Shown: positions 1-9,090, counted from the stretch's first letter. The stretch: DNA of 64,000 nt from Hyphomicrobiales bacterium (GCA_039973685.1 JBDWKL010000019.1:29676-93675), one strand, 5' to 3'. Numbers and translations: made by a program. The notes: generated from the letters alone by a model not told the origin.

Positions 1-237
1 AGCATTGAGCGCATCAAGGTCGGTAACATCCAAAACCACCGCGTCCGCGTTATAGCCTGCTTCTCTGATTTCAGCAGCCGATGCGTTCACCTCATCCGCC
101 GTTCTGGCGGTAATGACAACATGTGCCCCCGCTTCCGCAAGCGCTACCGCACCACCAAGGCCGATGCCGCGAGAACCACCTGTTATAAGGGCGCGTTTGT
201 TGTCTAATCTGAAAGATGGCGTTTTGGGTAAGGTCAT
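1..237 (-). CDS. SDR family oxidoreductase, N-terminal part (cut by window edge)
   Basis: This is the first 79 residues of a short-chain dehydrogenase/reductase; the rest lies outside the window. The Rossmann nucleotide-binding motif TGGSRGIG sits at residues 19-26, and a later acidic stretch (VVLDVTD) matches the adenine-ring contact strand of classical SDRs. The ATG overlaps the stop of the upstream HisD-family gene by four bases (ATGA), so the two are translationally coupled. The substrate cannot be read from this fragment. A HisD-like dehydrogenase plus an SDR suggests stepwise oxidation of a polyol-type compound, which is inference. Confidence 0.85.
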   Translation of the reverse strand, partial: MTLPKTPSFRLDNKRALITGGSRGIGLGGAVALAEAGAHVVITARTADEVNASAAEIREAGYNADAVVLDVTDLDALNA

Positions 238-1541
238 TTCGCGGCTTCTCCATAAGGGACATTTTGGCCACCATATCGGCGTAGGCGCACATTGGCTTGT
301 TCAGCATGTCCAACAAAACCTTCTAACATGCAAAGTCTAGAGCAATAGGCACCCATTTGGGTGGCGGCTTCATCGGTGAGTACTTTTTGGTAGGAGTGCG
401 TTTTCAAAAACTTGCCGACCCAAAGCCCGCCCGTGTATCGGCCCGCTTTCTTCGTAGGCAGTGTGTGGTTTGTGCCAATAACCTTGTCACCATTGGCAAC
501 ATTGGTACGCGGCCCTAGGAAAAGTGCTCCGTAGCACACCATGTTTTCTAAGAACCAATCATCGCGGTCTGTCATCACTTGAACATGTTCGGAGGCAATG
601 TCGTCTGCTACTTGAAGCATTTCGTCATAGGTATCGCATAAGATCACTTCGCCGTAGTCTCTCCAAGAAGCACTGGCTGTTTCAGCTGTGGGGAGAATTT
701 TCAGCAAGCGCTCGATTTCGTCCATCGTATCGCGAGCAAGTTTTTCGCTATTAGTGAGGAGGACCGCAGGCGAATTGTAACCGTGCTCGGCTTGTCCAAG
801 TAGGTCCGTTGCGCAAAGCTCAGCGTCCACGGTCTCGTCAGCGATGACCATGGTTTCTGTGGGGCCAGCAAATAGGTCAATTCCAACGCGGCCAAATAGT
901 TGTCGTTTGGCTTCTGCAACATAGGCATTGCCCGGTCCAACAAGCATGTGCACGGGGTCAATTGTTTCCGTGCCAAGCGCCATTGCACCAACCGCTTGAA
1001 TGCCACCAAGGACATAAATTTCATGGGCGCCGCCCAAATGCATCGCGGTGACAATTGCTGGATGTGGTTCGCCGTTTTGTGGTGGGGCAGAGGCGACAAT
1101 ACGAGGCACACCAGCGACCGATGCTGTGAGCACAGACATATGCGCGGACGCGACCATTGGGAATTTACCGCCTGGCACATAACAACCAACCGACTGCACG
1201 GGGATGTTCTTATGCCCCAGTATTACGCCCGGCATCGTTTCAACTTCAATATCCGTCATGGAGGCACGTTGAGCTTCTGCGAAAGTTCGGATTTGGGTTT
1301 GGGCAAATTTGATGTCTTCCATGTCGCGGTCAGAGACGCGGCTCATGGCAGCTTCAATTTCTGATTGGGTCAGGCGAAATTGCGGCGGACTGTATTTATC
1401 AAATTTTTCTGAGAATGCACGGACAGCCTGATCGCCGTTTTGTTCAATGTCTTTCAACGTTGCTTCAACCACAGCACGAACAGCAACGTCATCTTCTGCC
1501 CGTTCGTCCGCTGTCTTGCTGGATTTAAGATAAGTAATCAT
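234..1541 (-). CDS. HisD-family zinc NAD-dependent alcohol dehydrogenase (probably not histidine biosynthesis)
   Basis: This 435-residue protein has the whole histidinol-dehydrogenase fold. The zinc ligands Q250, H253, D352 and H412 and the catalytic pair E318/H319 are all present, so it should be an active NAD-linked dehydrogenase. No other his gene is nearby. Its partners are an SDR and a membrane methyltransferase, and the segment [20 protein letters not shown] (residues 356-375) resembles HisD paralogues of catabolic loci such as sulfopropanediol 3-dehydrogenase (HpsN) more than biosynthetic HisD. A role in oxidising a C3 sulfonate or another polyol is inference. It starts 29 bases after the methyltransferase gene and overlaps the SDR gene by four bases. 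Confidence 0.85.
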   Translation of the reverse strand: MITYLKSSKTADERAEDDVAVRAVVEATLKDIEQNGDQAVRAFSEKFDKYSPPQFRLTQSEIEAAMSRVSDRDMEDIKFAQTQIRTFAEAQRASMTDIEVETMPGVILGHKNIPVQSVGCYVPGGKFPMVASAHMSVLTASVAGVPRIVASAPPQNGEPHPAIVTAMHLGGAHEIYVLGGIQAVGAMALGTETIDPVHMLVGPGNAYVAEAKRQLFGRVGIDLFAGPTETMVIADETVDAELCATDLLGQAEHGYNSPAVLLTNSEKLARDTMDEIERLLKILPTAETASASWRDYGEVILCDTYDEMLQVADDIASEHVQVMTDRDDWFLENMVCYGALFLGPRTNVANGDKVIGTNHTLPTKKAGRYTGGLWVGKFLKTHSYQKVLTDEAATQMGAYCSRLCMLEGFVGHAEQANVRLRRYGGQNVPYGEAAK

Positions 1542-1570
1542 GGTGGTCTCCTCCCAAAGCCCTCAAATAA

Positions 1571-2023
1571 TTAAAACCAGCGGCCAACGCGGTCGTGGTA
1601 TTCAATATATTCATTGCCAAATTTTTCGCGCAGAATTTCTTCTTCTGGCTCAATTTGAAATTTGTTGATCCACCACACAAAGCCCAATATCACAAGGGTA
1701 GACAGCGGGTTGGAAAGCCAGACTGCATAGGCAATCAAGAGGAACGCAAGGCCAAGATACATGGGGTTGCGGCTGTATTTATAAAGGCCGCTTACCACTA
1801 GGCTTTCCGTTTTTTGCGGAGAAAGTGGGCTAACGGTGGTCTTTGCTCGCAAGAACATGAACATCGCCGCAAACTCAATAGCGAGGCCGAACGCGCCAAC
1901 AACAATTGCTAATTTAAGGCTGCCATTAAACGGTGTGTTGAGCGCTGGAACGAATTTAGCAAATGCCCACATTAAGACGGCGGCAATAACCCCTTGAACG
2001 GGTGGTGGAATGACTAGACGCAT
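1571..2023 (-). CDS. Isoprenylcysteine carboxyl methyltransferase / phospholipid methyltransferase family membrane protein
   Basis: A 150-residue integral membrane protein with about four hydrophobic segments. The C-terminal half carries the family signature: YSRNPMYLG near residue 85 and the acidic EPEEEILREKFGNEYIEY tail around residues 126-143, which bind SAM in the ICMT/PEMT fold. Small bacterial members methylate lipids or unknown small molecules; the substrate here is not known. It is the first gene of a three-gene minus-strand operon with the HisD-like and SDR genes, and its start faces the aldo/keto reductase gene across about 110 bases. Confidence 0.8.
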   Translation of the reverse strand: MRLVIPPPVQGVIAAVLMWAFAKFVPALNTPFNGSLKLAIVVGAFGLAIEFAAMFMFLRAKTTVSPLSPQKTESLVVSGLYKYSRNPMYLGLAFLLIAYAVWLSNPLSTLVILGFVWWINKFQIEPEEEILREKFGNEYIEYHDRVGRWF

Positions 2024-2136
2024 GATGTTTTCTCCTCGTCCTTCTCAATATCGCGAACTTCGCGCAAAAACCAGTGGAGGTCGTCATGGAAAAGCTGATA
2101 AGGGTATAAACTGAATAAACGGGAGGGTTTAAGTTC

Positions 2137-3129
2137 ATGAAAAAGCGTCAGTTAGGGCAGGGCGGACCAATGGTGTCCGCGATTGGTTTGGGATGTTGGA
2201 ACATTACCGGCGCTTATGGCGAGACCAATGAAGAAGAAAGCCGCGCAACGCTTTCTAAGGCATTAGACCTTGGCGTGGATTTTCTCGATACTGCCAATGT
2301 CTACGGCGGCGGTTTATCAGAGCAGATTATCGGACGCTTTATCAAAGACCATCCCAACAGGTTTAAGATTGCCAGTAAAGTTGGTATTTACCGCGACCCT
2401 GAAACCAATGTTCGTGGCTTTAACAATTCGCCGGAACATCTGCGGGCATCACTTGAGAAAACGCTGACCCATCTGGGTGTCGATTATATCGATCTTTATT
2501 ATATCCACCGTCGTGAAGCCGAGCGTCCGATTGAAGAGGTGATGGATACCTTGGGGCGGTTTGTTGATGAGGGTAAAATTGGCGGGATTGGATTTTCTGA
2601 AATTTCGCCAGGGTCGCTGAGACGCGCCCATGCGGTTCGTCCTGTCGCGGCTGTTCAAAGTGAATATTCTTTGTGGGTAAGAATGCCAGAACTTGGCGTT
2701 ATTCAAACCTGCAAAGAATTGGACGTTGCCTTTGTTCCGTTCTCACCATTGGGGCGCGGTGTGTTTGCGGAAAAGACGCCTGATCCATCAAGTTTTGCCA
2801 ATGATGATTTCCGTAAAAACAATCCGCGTTTTTTGGAGCCTAATTTTTCTTACAATGCAAAAGCCATCGAGCCGTTTAAAGAATTGGCCCGCACCATGGG
2901 CGTGACCACGCCAGCCTTAGCGATTGCTTGGATTTTAGCGCAGGGGGAGCACATGATCCCGATACCGGGCACACGTTCACCGACCAATCTGGCTGATGAT
3001 GTATCCGCCATTGATATTGATTTAAGCAGTGACGACCTTGCTGCAATCGAGAAAATCTTGCCCGTTGGATTTGCGCATGGTGATCGTTACTCGCAAGCGC
3101 AATTGGCGGGCGCGGAGCGCTTTTGTTAA
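2137..3129 (+). CDS. Aldo/keto reductase
   Basis: A 330-residue NADP(H)-dependent aldo/keto reductase with a TIM-barrel fold. The catalytic tetrad is visible as D51, Y56, K81 and H124 (motifs DTANVYGGG, ASKVG and YYIHR). The C-terminal NADP-binding part has IPIPGTRSPTNLADD. This layout matches the bacterial AKR13-like / YajO-type group, which reduce aldehydes and ketones with broad specificity; the physiological substrate is unknown. It is transcribed divergently from the methyltransferase/HisD-like operon and is followed by an intergenic region of about 140 bases. Confidence 0.9.
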   Translation: MKKRQLGQGGPMVSAIGLGCWNITGAYGETNEEESRATLSKALDLGVDFLDTANVYGGGLSEQIIGRFIKDHPNRFKIASKVGIYRDPETNVRGFNNSPEHLRASLEKTLTHLGVDYIDLYYIHRREAERPIEEVMDTLGRFVDEGKIGGIGFSEISPGSLRRAHAVRPVAAVQSEYSLWVRMPELGVIQTCKELDVAFVPFSPLGRGVFAEKTPDPSSFANDDFRKNNPRFLEPNFSYNAKAIEPFKELARTMGVTTPALAIAWILAQGEHMIPIPGTRSPTNLADDVSAIDIDLSSDDLAAIEKILPVGFAHGDRYSQAQLAGAERFC

Positions 3130-3255
3130 ATCTCGCGCAGAATTCATTGCTTTAGGCTAAAATCCTTATTGACGACACAGTTAATTGCTTGCTTTCATGA
3201 GTGTTCGTATCAGGCAGTTGTAAGCGGCGGTTTATATGTCTGAGTAATTTTTATC

Positions 3256-3271
3256 GAGGAATGGTTAGCTG
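3256..3271 (+). promoter_or_regulatory. Ribosome binding site pointing to a CTG start
   Basis: A strong Shine-Dalgarno GAGGA at 3256-3260 lies eight bases before CTG at 3269. The reading frame of the AsmA-like gene is open only from 3269, just after an in-frame TAG at 3266. The ATG at 3261 is in another frame, touches the Shine-Dalgarno and stops after three codons, with its TGA overlapping the CTG. Confidence 0.55.
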
Positions 3272-6200
3272 AATCAATTATTTATTACAATTGGCGGTTT
3301 GATTGTCGTTGCTCTCGTTGCAGTGCTTGTCGTCCCGTTTTTTATTGATTGGTCAGATCACCGCGAAACTTTTGAACGTGAAGCCAGTGCTTTGATCGGG
3401 CACAAGGTTACTGTGAAGGGGGAAGCGGACGCGAAGTTTCTACCGATCCCGACCTTTACCTTTACCGATATTGAGGTTGGTAAAAAAGGCGAACAGCCTT
3501 TGATGAGCGCTGGGCGTTTGAAAGTTCGGGTCGAACTTATTGCGCTCTTAAGTCGAAAAATAAACGTTATCGACATGGAGCTGGATGCGCCGCAGGCAAG
3601 TTTTCGTGTTGGGACGGATGGCAAAACAAACTGGGCTTTGAATAATGCTAGCGCGAGCCTTGATGAGGGGTTTCAAGTAAAGCTTGGTCCTGTCGCGATC
3701 CGCAGTGGAGCGATTTATTTTGTCGATCAAAAAACCCTACGTTCTTTTTCCGTTGAAGACATCGACGCAACGGTGACTGCCCAATCGTTGATTGGTCCAT
3801 GGAAGCTTGAAGGGCAAGCAAAGCAGGGCGATGATCCTTTTGATTTCAAGCTTGCGACGGGCAAGTTTTCTGACAATAAAATACGGGTCAAAACAACCTT
3901 GTTGCCTAAAGACCTTGGTCTTGATGGAATTTTTGATGGCGATGTGTTGTTGCCTGCTGCAGGCAAGCAAGCGACTGGTTTAACCTATAAAGGTAGTATG
4001 CTGGTTCGTCCTCGCCGCACACCACGTAAAACCGGTGAAGATGCCCCCGAACCAAGTTCTCGTTTTGAGTTAGCTGGTCTGTTTGAATTAGATCGGACGA
4101 AGTTCTTATTAAGCCAAGCAATCTTTGAAGACGGTGCGCGCGAGGCACCTCTCAGTTTGAACGGATCATTGCGTGTTCCTTTGGATGGGGATGTGCGTTT
4201 TCAGGCAGTTGTTTCTTCGCGGCAAATCGATCTTGATCGTGCGTATGGTAAGGGGGTCGAAGAGCCAATTTCTCTGCAAGATGCCAGCACCGTCGTGATG
4301 AATATCATTCGTGGTCTACCAAAGCCTCCAATTCCAGGTACGATCAGTTTTGATGTTCCTGGCGTCGTTGTGGGTGGTGATGTTGTGCGCTCTGTACACT
4401 TTGATGCAACGCCCAATGAGCAAGGTTGGAAGATCGAGGATTTCGGTGCGATTTTACCCGGCACAACGCGGGTTGGATTTGAAGGCCTTGTTGAAACAGG
4501 CGATGCATTCTTGCTCGACGGTGATCTGGAAATAAACTCGGACCGTCCAATTTCGCTAGCGCGCTGGTGGCGGCCAAAAAGTGGCGATGATGTTCGACGC
4601 CTTCGTGTGCGTGATTTTCGGCTTTCAAGCAAAATTTCTGCTGAAGAAAATGCGGTTCGCCTATCTGATCTAAAAGCTGTAATTGGCCCTTCTGACCTTG
4701 GTGGCAAAATGGCGTTCAGCAAAGTATCAGAACGCCAAAATAGATTTGATGCCAACCTAACTGCAAAGAGCCTTAATCTTGATGTAATCCAGGCATTGAC
4801 CGCGCTATTTGTTGGCGAGGGAAATGTTTCTGGCTTCGGCTCGCAAGATGTTGTGACGGTGAAGTTGCAAGCCGACACCATGATCACGCAGGCTGTGCAA
4901 GGTCGTAATGCGCTCATTGATTTGAAAATCTCAGATAATGAGATTGATATTGGGTCCTTGAAAATTGCAGAGTTTGCTGGAGCTGAAATTGATATTTCAG
5001 GGTCTATCAAAGATGTTCTGACTAATCCTGCTGGCAGACTTTTAGGATCGATCAAGGCGGATAATACAAAGGGTCTGGTCAAACTGGGTGACGCCTTGTT
5101 CCCTAATCATGAGATGCTCAACCACTTAAAGCGATATGGCTCTGCCTTCGTTCCGCTCGATGTGCAGGTCAATTTTTCTGGCGATCAAAAACAAGACCGA
5201 AGCGCCAGTGATTTTGCGGCAACGATTACCGGATCACTTGGTACTGGCGACATGCGAGCGGGTATGCGGTTTGTTGGTGATTGGCAAAAGGCGCGTGAGG
5301 GCGATGTCGAGCTTTCTTTTGTTTCCACCTATGATGATGGCACGGCCCTCTTAAAGCAGCTGGGTTGGCCAGCGTTTGATGTGGGCACATCTGGGCCGGC
5401 GGAAATTGACATTATTGCCCGTGGCAAAGGGACAACGGGCATCGCGCTTAAAACGGACCTTCTGCTTGAAGAGGTTCGCACGAAATCCGACGGTATTGTT
5501 TTCCTCGAAGAAGCAAAGCCACCGCGCTACGAGATGGATGCAAGTTTGGACGGGCAAAACGTTGAGCCGATGTTGCAGATGCTCGGCTTCACGCTGCCTG
5601 CAAGTGGGCTTGGTTCATCAGGCAACTTTTCTGCAAAGCTCTCAGGTGCAGGACTAAAGGGCGAATTCAAGGAATTAACAGGTTCGCTTGAAGGCCAAGA
5701 GGTTTCTGGTGCGCTTAGTTTTGTTGGGCAAGCTTTAAATTCTGACAAACCGTGGCGTTGGAACGGTGATTTGCAGGTTGAGAAATTATCTCTTAACTGG
5801 CTCTCGGCCCTTGGTACAGGTGAAATCATCACGCCAGTCGATTTGTCGATCTCACCTGATGGTGTTGGAGAAGCGCATCTTGCTGCAGATGACCCCAACG
5901 AAGAAAACGGTGACGCCATATCAAATTGGTCGCAAGCCCAGTTCAACGAACCTTATCTTGAAAAGGTTTCAGCGGATATCAAACTATCAGGGCAAGCTTT
6001 TGAGATTAGTGAGAGTATCGAACTGAACAAGCCAAGCGTCATGCTGCGGTTGCGGGAAGATAGCCTAGTTTTCAACGATTTGAAGGCGCAATTTGGCGGT
6101 GGAGAAATCAGTGGTTCCATGCGGTTTGAAAATGCGGGCGGCGCGGTCACAGTGTCTGGCTTGATGGAGCTTGCCAAAGTCAGTGCATCTGATCTTTTTT

Positions 6201-7126
6201 GGCAAGACGACCAGCGCCCTTTGGTTGAAGGCGATGTATCTGGGTCCATTCAATTTGAAGGAACAGGCCGCAGTGTAGACGCCGTGGTGAATACGCTTGG
6301 CGGTGGTGGTTCTTTGAGCCTAAGTGATGGTCGGATCAGACGCATCAACCCCTCTGCTTTCGGTCTGATTTTGGAAGCTGCTGATAAAGATGGTCTCACC
6401 CTTGATGATGAAACCCTGCGCCCTCTTATCGAGAGCCATCTTGATGCAGGCGTTTTGGAGGTGAAGAAGGCTGAAGCATCATTCACGATGACATCTGGTG
6501 TTGCGCGGGTTGCTAATACATCTTTGAATAATGCGGATGTGCGCTCTAATGTTTCAGCAAGTTTTGATCTGCCTGAACTCACTATGAAAGGCAGCATGGC
6601 TTTATCTGTTGATCCAGCAACGGTTGATAAAACGCCGGTTAGTGGGTCAACGCCAGAGATTGGTGTGTTGTTTGAGGGGGCTTTAGAAAACCCAGCAAGG
6701 AGCCTCGATCTTCAGCCATTGCTCAGCTATTTGACGGTTCGTCGTTTTGAACAAGAAGTTAAACGTGTCGAGATCTTGCAAGCAGATATTTTGGAAAAGC
6801 AACGCTTGTCCCGCTATGCCCGTTGGGTCTCATCTGAGGTTGCCCGTGAGCAGCGATTGTTAGAGGAAGAACAACAACGCCTTGAAGAGGAACAAGAACG
6901 GTTACGTCTTGAGGCGATTGAAGAGCAGGCAGCGCGTGAGCGTGCGGCGAGAGAGAAGGCGCGCAGCCAAGCTCAAGCCGCTGCCAACCGTGCTGCCGAG
7001 CGCGAGAGACTGGCCAATCAACCAATCAATATCGATGAAGAATTACGGCGGCTTGAAGAAGATGCACGAACGGATATTCCAGCCGCCAGCGCACCGCTTG
7101 AGTTGCGTCCAAACTTTGGCAACTAA
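3269..7126 (+). CDS. AsmA-family inner-membrane/periplasmic protein
   Basis: A very large protein (1285 residues from CTG, 1275 from the TTG at 3299) with one N-terminal membrane helix ending in the family-typical PFFIDW, then a long periplasmic beta-rich region with repeated AsmA-like blocks and a C-terminal AsmA_2-like segment near residues 980-1150. The last 130 residues are a highly charged Glu/Arg-rich helix. AsmA/TamB-like proteins are linked to lipid transport and outer-membrane biogenesis. CTG is preferred because it restores the family-typical start MNQLFITIGG and has a well-placed ribosome site. Its stop codon overlaps that of the convergent RHH gene. Confidence 0.85.
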   Translation: MNQLFITIGGLIVVALVAVLVVPFFIDWSDHRETFEREASALIGHKVTVKGEADAKFLPIPTFTFTDIEVGKKGEQPLMSAGRLKVRVELIALLSRKINVIDMELDAPQASFRVGTDGKTNWALNNASASLDEGFQVKLGPVAIRSGAIYFVDQKTLRSFSVEDIDATVTAQSLIGPWKLEGQAKQGDDPFDFKLATGKFSDNKIRVKTTLLPKDLGLDGIFDGDVLLPAAGKQATGLTYKGSMLVRPRRTPRKTGEDAPEPSSRFELAGLFELDRTKFLLSQAIFEDGAREAPLSLNGSLRVPLDGDVRFQAVVSSRQIDLDRAYGKGVEEPISLQDASTVVMNIIRGLPKPPIPGTISFDVPGVVVGGDVVRSVHFDATPNEQGWKIEDFGAILPGTTRVGFEGLVETGDAFLLDGDLEINSDRPISLARWWRPKSGDDVRRLRVRDFRLSSKISAEENAVRLSDLKAVIGPSDLGGKMAFSKVSERQNRFDANLTAKSLNLDVIQALTALFVGEGNVSGFGSQDVVTVKLQADTMITQAVQGRNALIDLKISDNEIDIGSLKIAEFAGAEIDISGSIKDVLTNPAGRLLGSIKADNTKGLVKLGDALFPNHEMLNHLKRYGSAFVPLDVQVNFSGDQKQDRSASDFAATITGSLGTGDMRAGMRFVGDWQKAREGDVELSFVSTYDDGTALLKQLGWPAFDVGTSGPAEIDIIARGKGTTGIALKTDLLLEEVRTKSDGIVFLEEAKPPRYEMDASLDGQNVEPMLQMLGFTLPASGLGSSGNFSAKLSGAGLKGEFKELTGSLEGQEVSGALSFVGQALNSDKPWRWNGDLQVEKLSLNWLSALGTGEIITPVDLSISPDGVGEAHLAADDPNEENGDAISNWSQAQFNEPYLEKVSADIKLSGQAFEISESIELNKPSVMLRLREDSLVFNDLKAQFGGGEISGSMRFENAGGAVTVSGLMELAKVSASDLFWQDDQRPLVEGDVSGSIQFEGTGRSVDAVVNTLGGGGSLSLSDGRIRRINPSAFGLILEAADKDGLTLDDETLRPLIESHLDAGVLEVKKAEASFTMTSGVARVANTSLNNADVRSNVSASFDLPELTMKGSMALSVDPATVDKTPVSGSTPEIGVLFEGALENPARSLDLQPLLSYLTVRRFEQEVKRVEILQADILEKQRLSRYARWVSSEVAREQRLLEEEQQRLEEEQERLRLEAIEEQAARERAAREKARSQAQAAANRAAERERLANQPINIDEELRRLEEDARTDIPAASAPLELRPNFGN

Positions 7127-7356
7127 GCGCCTAAGTGCTCCGTATTTTTTAGAGCTCGTTGCTGATAAGTTTTGAGGATGTGCACCCGAATTGCCGACGA
7201 TAGATTGTCATCAGGCAAACGCTGATTGTCGATATCTGCAATCAGGTTCGTTGGGGTTGTATTTTGTTCTTGAGCTAATGCGCCCAGCGCATCCCAAAAC
7301 GGTTTTTCCAAAGATACACTGGTTCGATGGCCACTTAATGTGATGGAGCGTTTCAT
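7123..7356 (-). CDS. Ribbon-helix-helix domain protein (RHH_4 type)
   Basis: A 77-residue protein of the short alphaproteobacterial RHH_4 family. The N-terminal strand MKRSITLSGHRTSVSLE and the following helix (FWDALGALAQEQ) give the ribbon-helix-helix pattern of small DNA-binding proteins. It is the last gene of the sspB-DUF4169-RHH operon, starting 13 bases after the DUF4169 gene. Its target is unknown. Its stop codon shares bases 7123-7126 with the stop of the convergent AsmA-like gene. Confidence 0.8.
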   Translation of the reverse strand: MKRSITLSGHRTSVSLEKPFWDALGALAQEQNTTPTNLIADIDNQRLPDDNLSSAIRVHILKTYQQRALKNTEHLGA

Positions 7357-7368
7357 CGCAAGCGCTGC

Positions 7369-7563
7369 CTATTCTATTTCAGATTCTGGCTTGTCGAGCT
7401 TGTGACCATCAAGATTTTTATTGAGCTTGTTCCGTGTGAATTCAACGATGTCGCGCTCGGATTTTTTTATGCCAAATTGCACACGTTTAACCGCGCTGTT
7501 TTTTTCTTTGTTGTCACGATCACGCTGTTTTCGTGCCTGTCTAAGATTGATTACGTCTGACAT
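7369..7563 (-). CDS. DUF4169 family small basic protein
   Basis: A 64-residue, strongly charged protein that begins MSDVINLRQARKQ, the hallmark of DUF4169 proteins found beside sspB in alphaproteobacteria. Many Lys, Arg and Asp residues and no hydrophobic core suggest a helical or partly disordered protein. No function is known to me. It sits 13 bases behind sspB and 13 bases before the RHH gene, so the three are almost certainly co-transcribed. Confidence 0.8.
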   Translation of the reverse strand: MSDVINLRQARKQRDRDNKEKNSAVKRVQFGIKKSERDIVEFTRNKLNKNLDGHKLDKPESEIE

Positions 7564-7575
7564 GGCGCGACTTCA

Positions 7576-8193
7576 CTATTCCGCTTTTTTGCGAAAAGCA
7601 TCTAACGATACAACATCAGCTGATGCTGGTTCGCCGTCATTTTTAGTGGAAGCGTCTTTTTCTTTTGAAGAAGCTTCTTCTTGCGTCGCCTCAAGGGATG
7701 CTTCCGTGGTTTCTTCAGCCTCAGCGGCTTCATCGAGATCTTGGCCCGCGATAGAAAGAGCTGTCGGTGCAATGGCGCCTAAGGCCGTTGAGGTTTTCTC
7801 GTCATTTTCAGTCAATTCTTCGTCGATATGCTCGTCTTCCAACAAATCAAATTGCAGGCCGAATTGAACAGATGGATCAACAAAGCTTTTGATTGAACCG
7901 AATGGTACAAGGAGCCGCTCTGGAACACCGGAGAAGGCAAGACCAATCTCAAAGGACTGGCTGTTGACTTCCATGTCCCAAAATTGGTGTTGAACCACGA
8001 TGGTCATTTCTTCAGGGTAACGTTCACGCAGACGCGATGAAATGCGTACGCCAGGCGCTTGCGTGTTGAAGGTGATGTAGAAATGGTGCTCGCCAGGAAG
8101 GCCCACACGCAAAACCTCGGTCAAAACTTTTTTGACAACGCCACGCATCGCTTCTTGAGCTAGCACATCATATCTAATTAAATCTTCAGCCAT
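7576..8193 (-). CDS. sspB: ClpXP adaptor SspB (alphaproteobacterial type)
   Basis: This 205-residue protein matches SspB-alpha. The N-terminal 120 residues form the substrate-binding fold (HFYITFNTQAPGVRISSRL, then VVQHQFWDMEV and the conserved LVPFGSIKSFVDPSV around residues 95-109). An acidic, low-complexity tail follows, which in this family serves as linker and ClpX-docking region. SspB delivers ssrA-tagged proteins to ClpXP. Fittingly, the tmRNA gene ssrA lies just upstream on the same strand. It is the first gene of the operon with DUF4169 and RHH genes. Confidence 0.93.
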   Translation of the reverse strand: MAEDLIRYDVLAQEAMRGVVKKVLTEVLRVGLPGEHHFYITFNTQAPGVRISSRLRERYPEEMTIVVQHQFWDMEVNSQSFEIGLAFSGVPERLLVPFGSIKSFVDPSVQFGLQFDLLEDEHIDEELTENDEKTSTALGAIAPTALSIAGQDLDEAAEAEETTEASLEATQEEASSKEKDASTKNDGEPASADVVSLDAFRKKAE

Positions 8194-8283
8194 CGTTCAA
8201 TCATAGGTTATTTGTTTGCAATGTCGAGAGAGACATTAACTATTTCAAGGCCAATCCCACAGACAAATGCAAGAGTGATCCAC

Positions 8284-8315
8284 AAAAAAGAAAAAAGTGG
8301 CAGCTTCTGTTGCCA
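8284..8315 (-). terminator. Intrinsic terminator of ssrA
   Basis: On the minus strand a TGGCA/TGCCA hairpin with an eight-base loop (8298-8315) is followed by two runs of six T separated by one C. It lies directly after the tmRNA coding piece and before sspB, so the two are probably separate transcripts. Confidence 0.75.
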
Positions 8316-8618
8316 GGTGCCGCCGGACCCCGCCCAAAGGTGCTAAACCAAAGGGACTTTAAGTCGGCTTTTTAGGCACCGCATTACGCAGCGACTGCAA
8401 AACCTTCAGCTGTGTTGTCATTTGCAACTACTGATTTGACCCGATAACGGTGGTATCATACCGAGCAAAAGCTCAACCTTTACGCCCTCGTCGATCCTAT
8501 TTCGCCCCCGCCAAAAACCAGCCAATCATTCAACTGGGTTTTGGTGGAGGCGCCGGGTACCGCCCCCGGGTCCGATAGGTTTATTACGCAGGCCATTTAT
8601 TGCCATAGCTGCAAGCAG
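8316..8618 (-). ncRNA. ssrA: tmRNA (ssrA), circularly permuted two-piece form
   Basis: Read on the minus strand, the acceptor piece comes first: a T-arm-like hairpin and CGCCTCCACCA ending at 8542. A spacer of about 32 bases (8510-8541) follows, then the coding piece starting GGGGGCG at 8509 and GGATCGACGAGG. The two ends form a seven-pair acceptor stem with the G3-U70 wobble that alanyl-tRNA synthetase needs. The tag frame at 8425-8384 reads ANDNTAEGFAVAA then TAA, a typical alphaproteobacterial degradation tag. Gene order acceptor-spacer-coding shows the permuted form, whose precursor is cut into two RNAs. The outer mature ends are approximate. The tag is degraded through ClpXP, with SspB encoded next door. 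Confidence 0.95.
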
Positions 8619-8625
8619 CATCGCT

Positions 8626-8654
8626 AATATAGATATAAAAAGCCCACGATGCAA
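8626..8654 (-). promoter_or_regulatory. Sigma-70-type promoter of ssrA
   Basis: On the minus strand TTGCAT (8654-8649) and TATATT (8631-8626) are separated by exactly 17 bases. Transcription would begin near 8618, a little upstream of the acceptor piece. Confidence 0.65.
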
Positions 8655-9090
8655 AAGGTGATTGCGTTGTAGGCTGAAATAAAATGATGAGTTGTTTAAA
8701 ATGACACTCTTTATGACGCCAATTATAGATGAGCTTTGCGATTGGTAATTGGCCTTAAAAACGGGCTGGAGATTAGCACAAGTTGCATTGTTAGCGATGT
8801 GCAAAAAGTCACATCGTTCTGCTGATTTTTGTGAAACAGTTATCAAGGAAACTTCACTGAACTATCCTGATAGTTCGTGAATGTCGTTGCCGTGATGATC
8901 TCGATCGGTGGTTGAGCAGGTGGGGCACCTGAAACTGTTTACTGCATAAGTGATCAAATTCGTCACATAGTCAGATGATGCCTGTATATTTTTTGGGAAA
9001 TGTGCGGTTTAGTCAAAAAGTGCTCTTATTAGGCATTTAAGCCATCGAAGTGGGGGAAGCTAAGGTGGTGTTGAGTTTGGAAGTTTGAAT
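8655..9090. other. Intergenic region of about 435 bases with two inverted repeats
   Basis: I see no supported gene here. It contains the region upstream of ssrA, a hairpin CGATGTG/CACATCG at 8795-8816 and a palindrome GAACTATC-CT-GATAGTTC at 8859-8876. The MBL-fold gene begins at the right end. Confidence 0.5.
8859..8876. promoter_or_regulatory. Operator-like palindrome GAACTATC-CT-GATAGTTC
   Basis: Two perfect eight-base arms are separated by two bases. The site lies about 215 bases before the MBL-fold gene and 230 bases behind the ssrA promoter. It has the size of a dimeric repressor site; the regulator is unknown. Confidence 0.4.

Noticed and set aside
234..1541. Histidine biosynthesis assignment for the HisD-family gene
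   Set aside because: No other his genes are near and the neighbours suggest catabolism, although the active site is conserved.
4201..5082. Long open frame (293 codons) antisense to the AsmA-like gene
   Set aside because: It mirrors the coding frame of a well-supported gene, is rich in Ser and Arg as expected of a shadow frame, and has no domain.
8526..8846. Open frame of 106 codons on the minus strand
   Set aside because: Its last part lies inside the tmRNA acceptor piece and its start runs through the ssrA promoter; it shows no family pattern.
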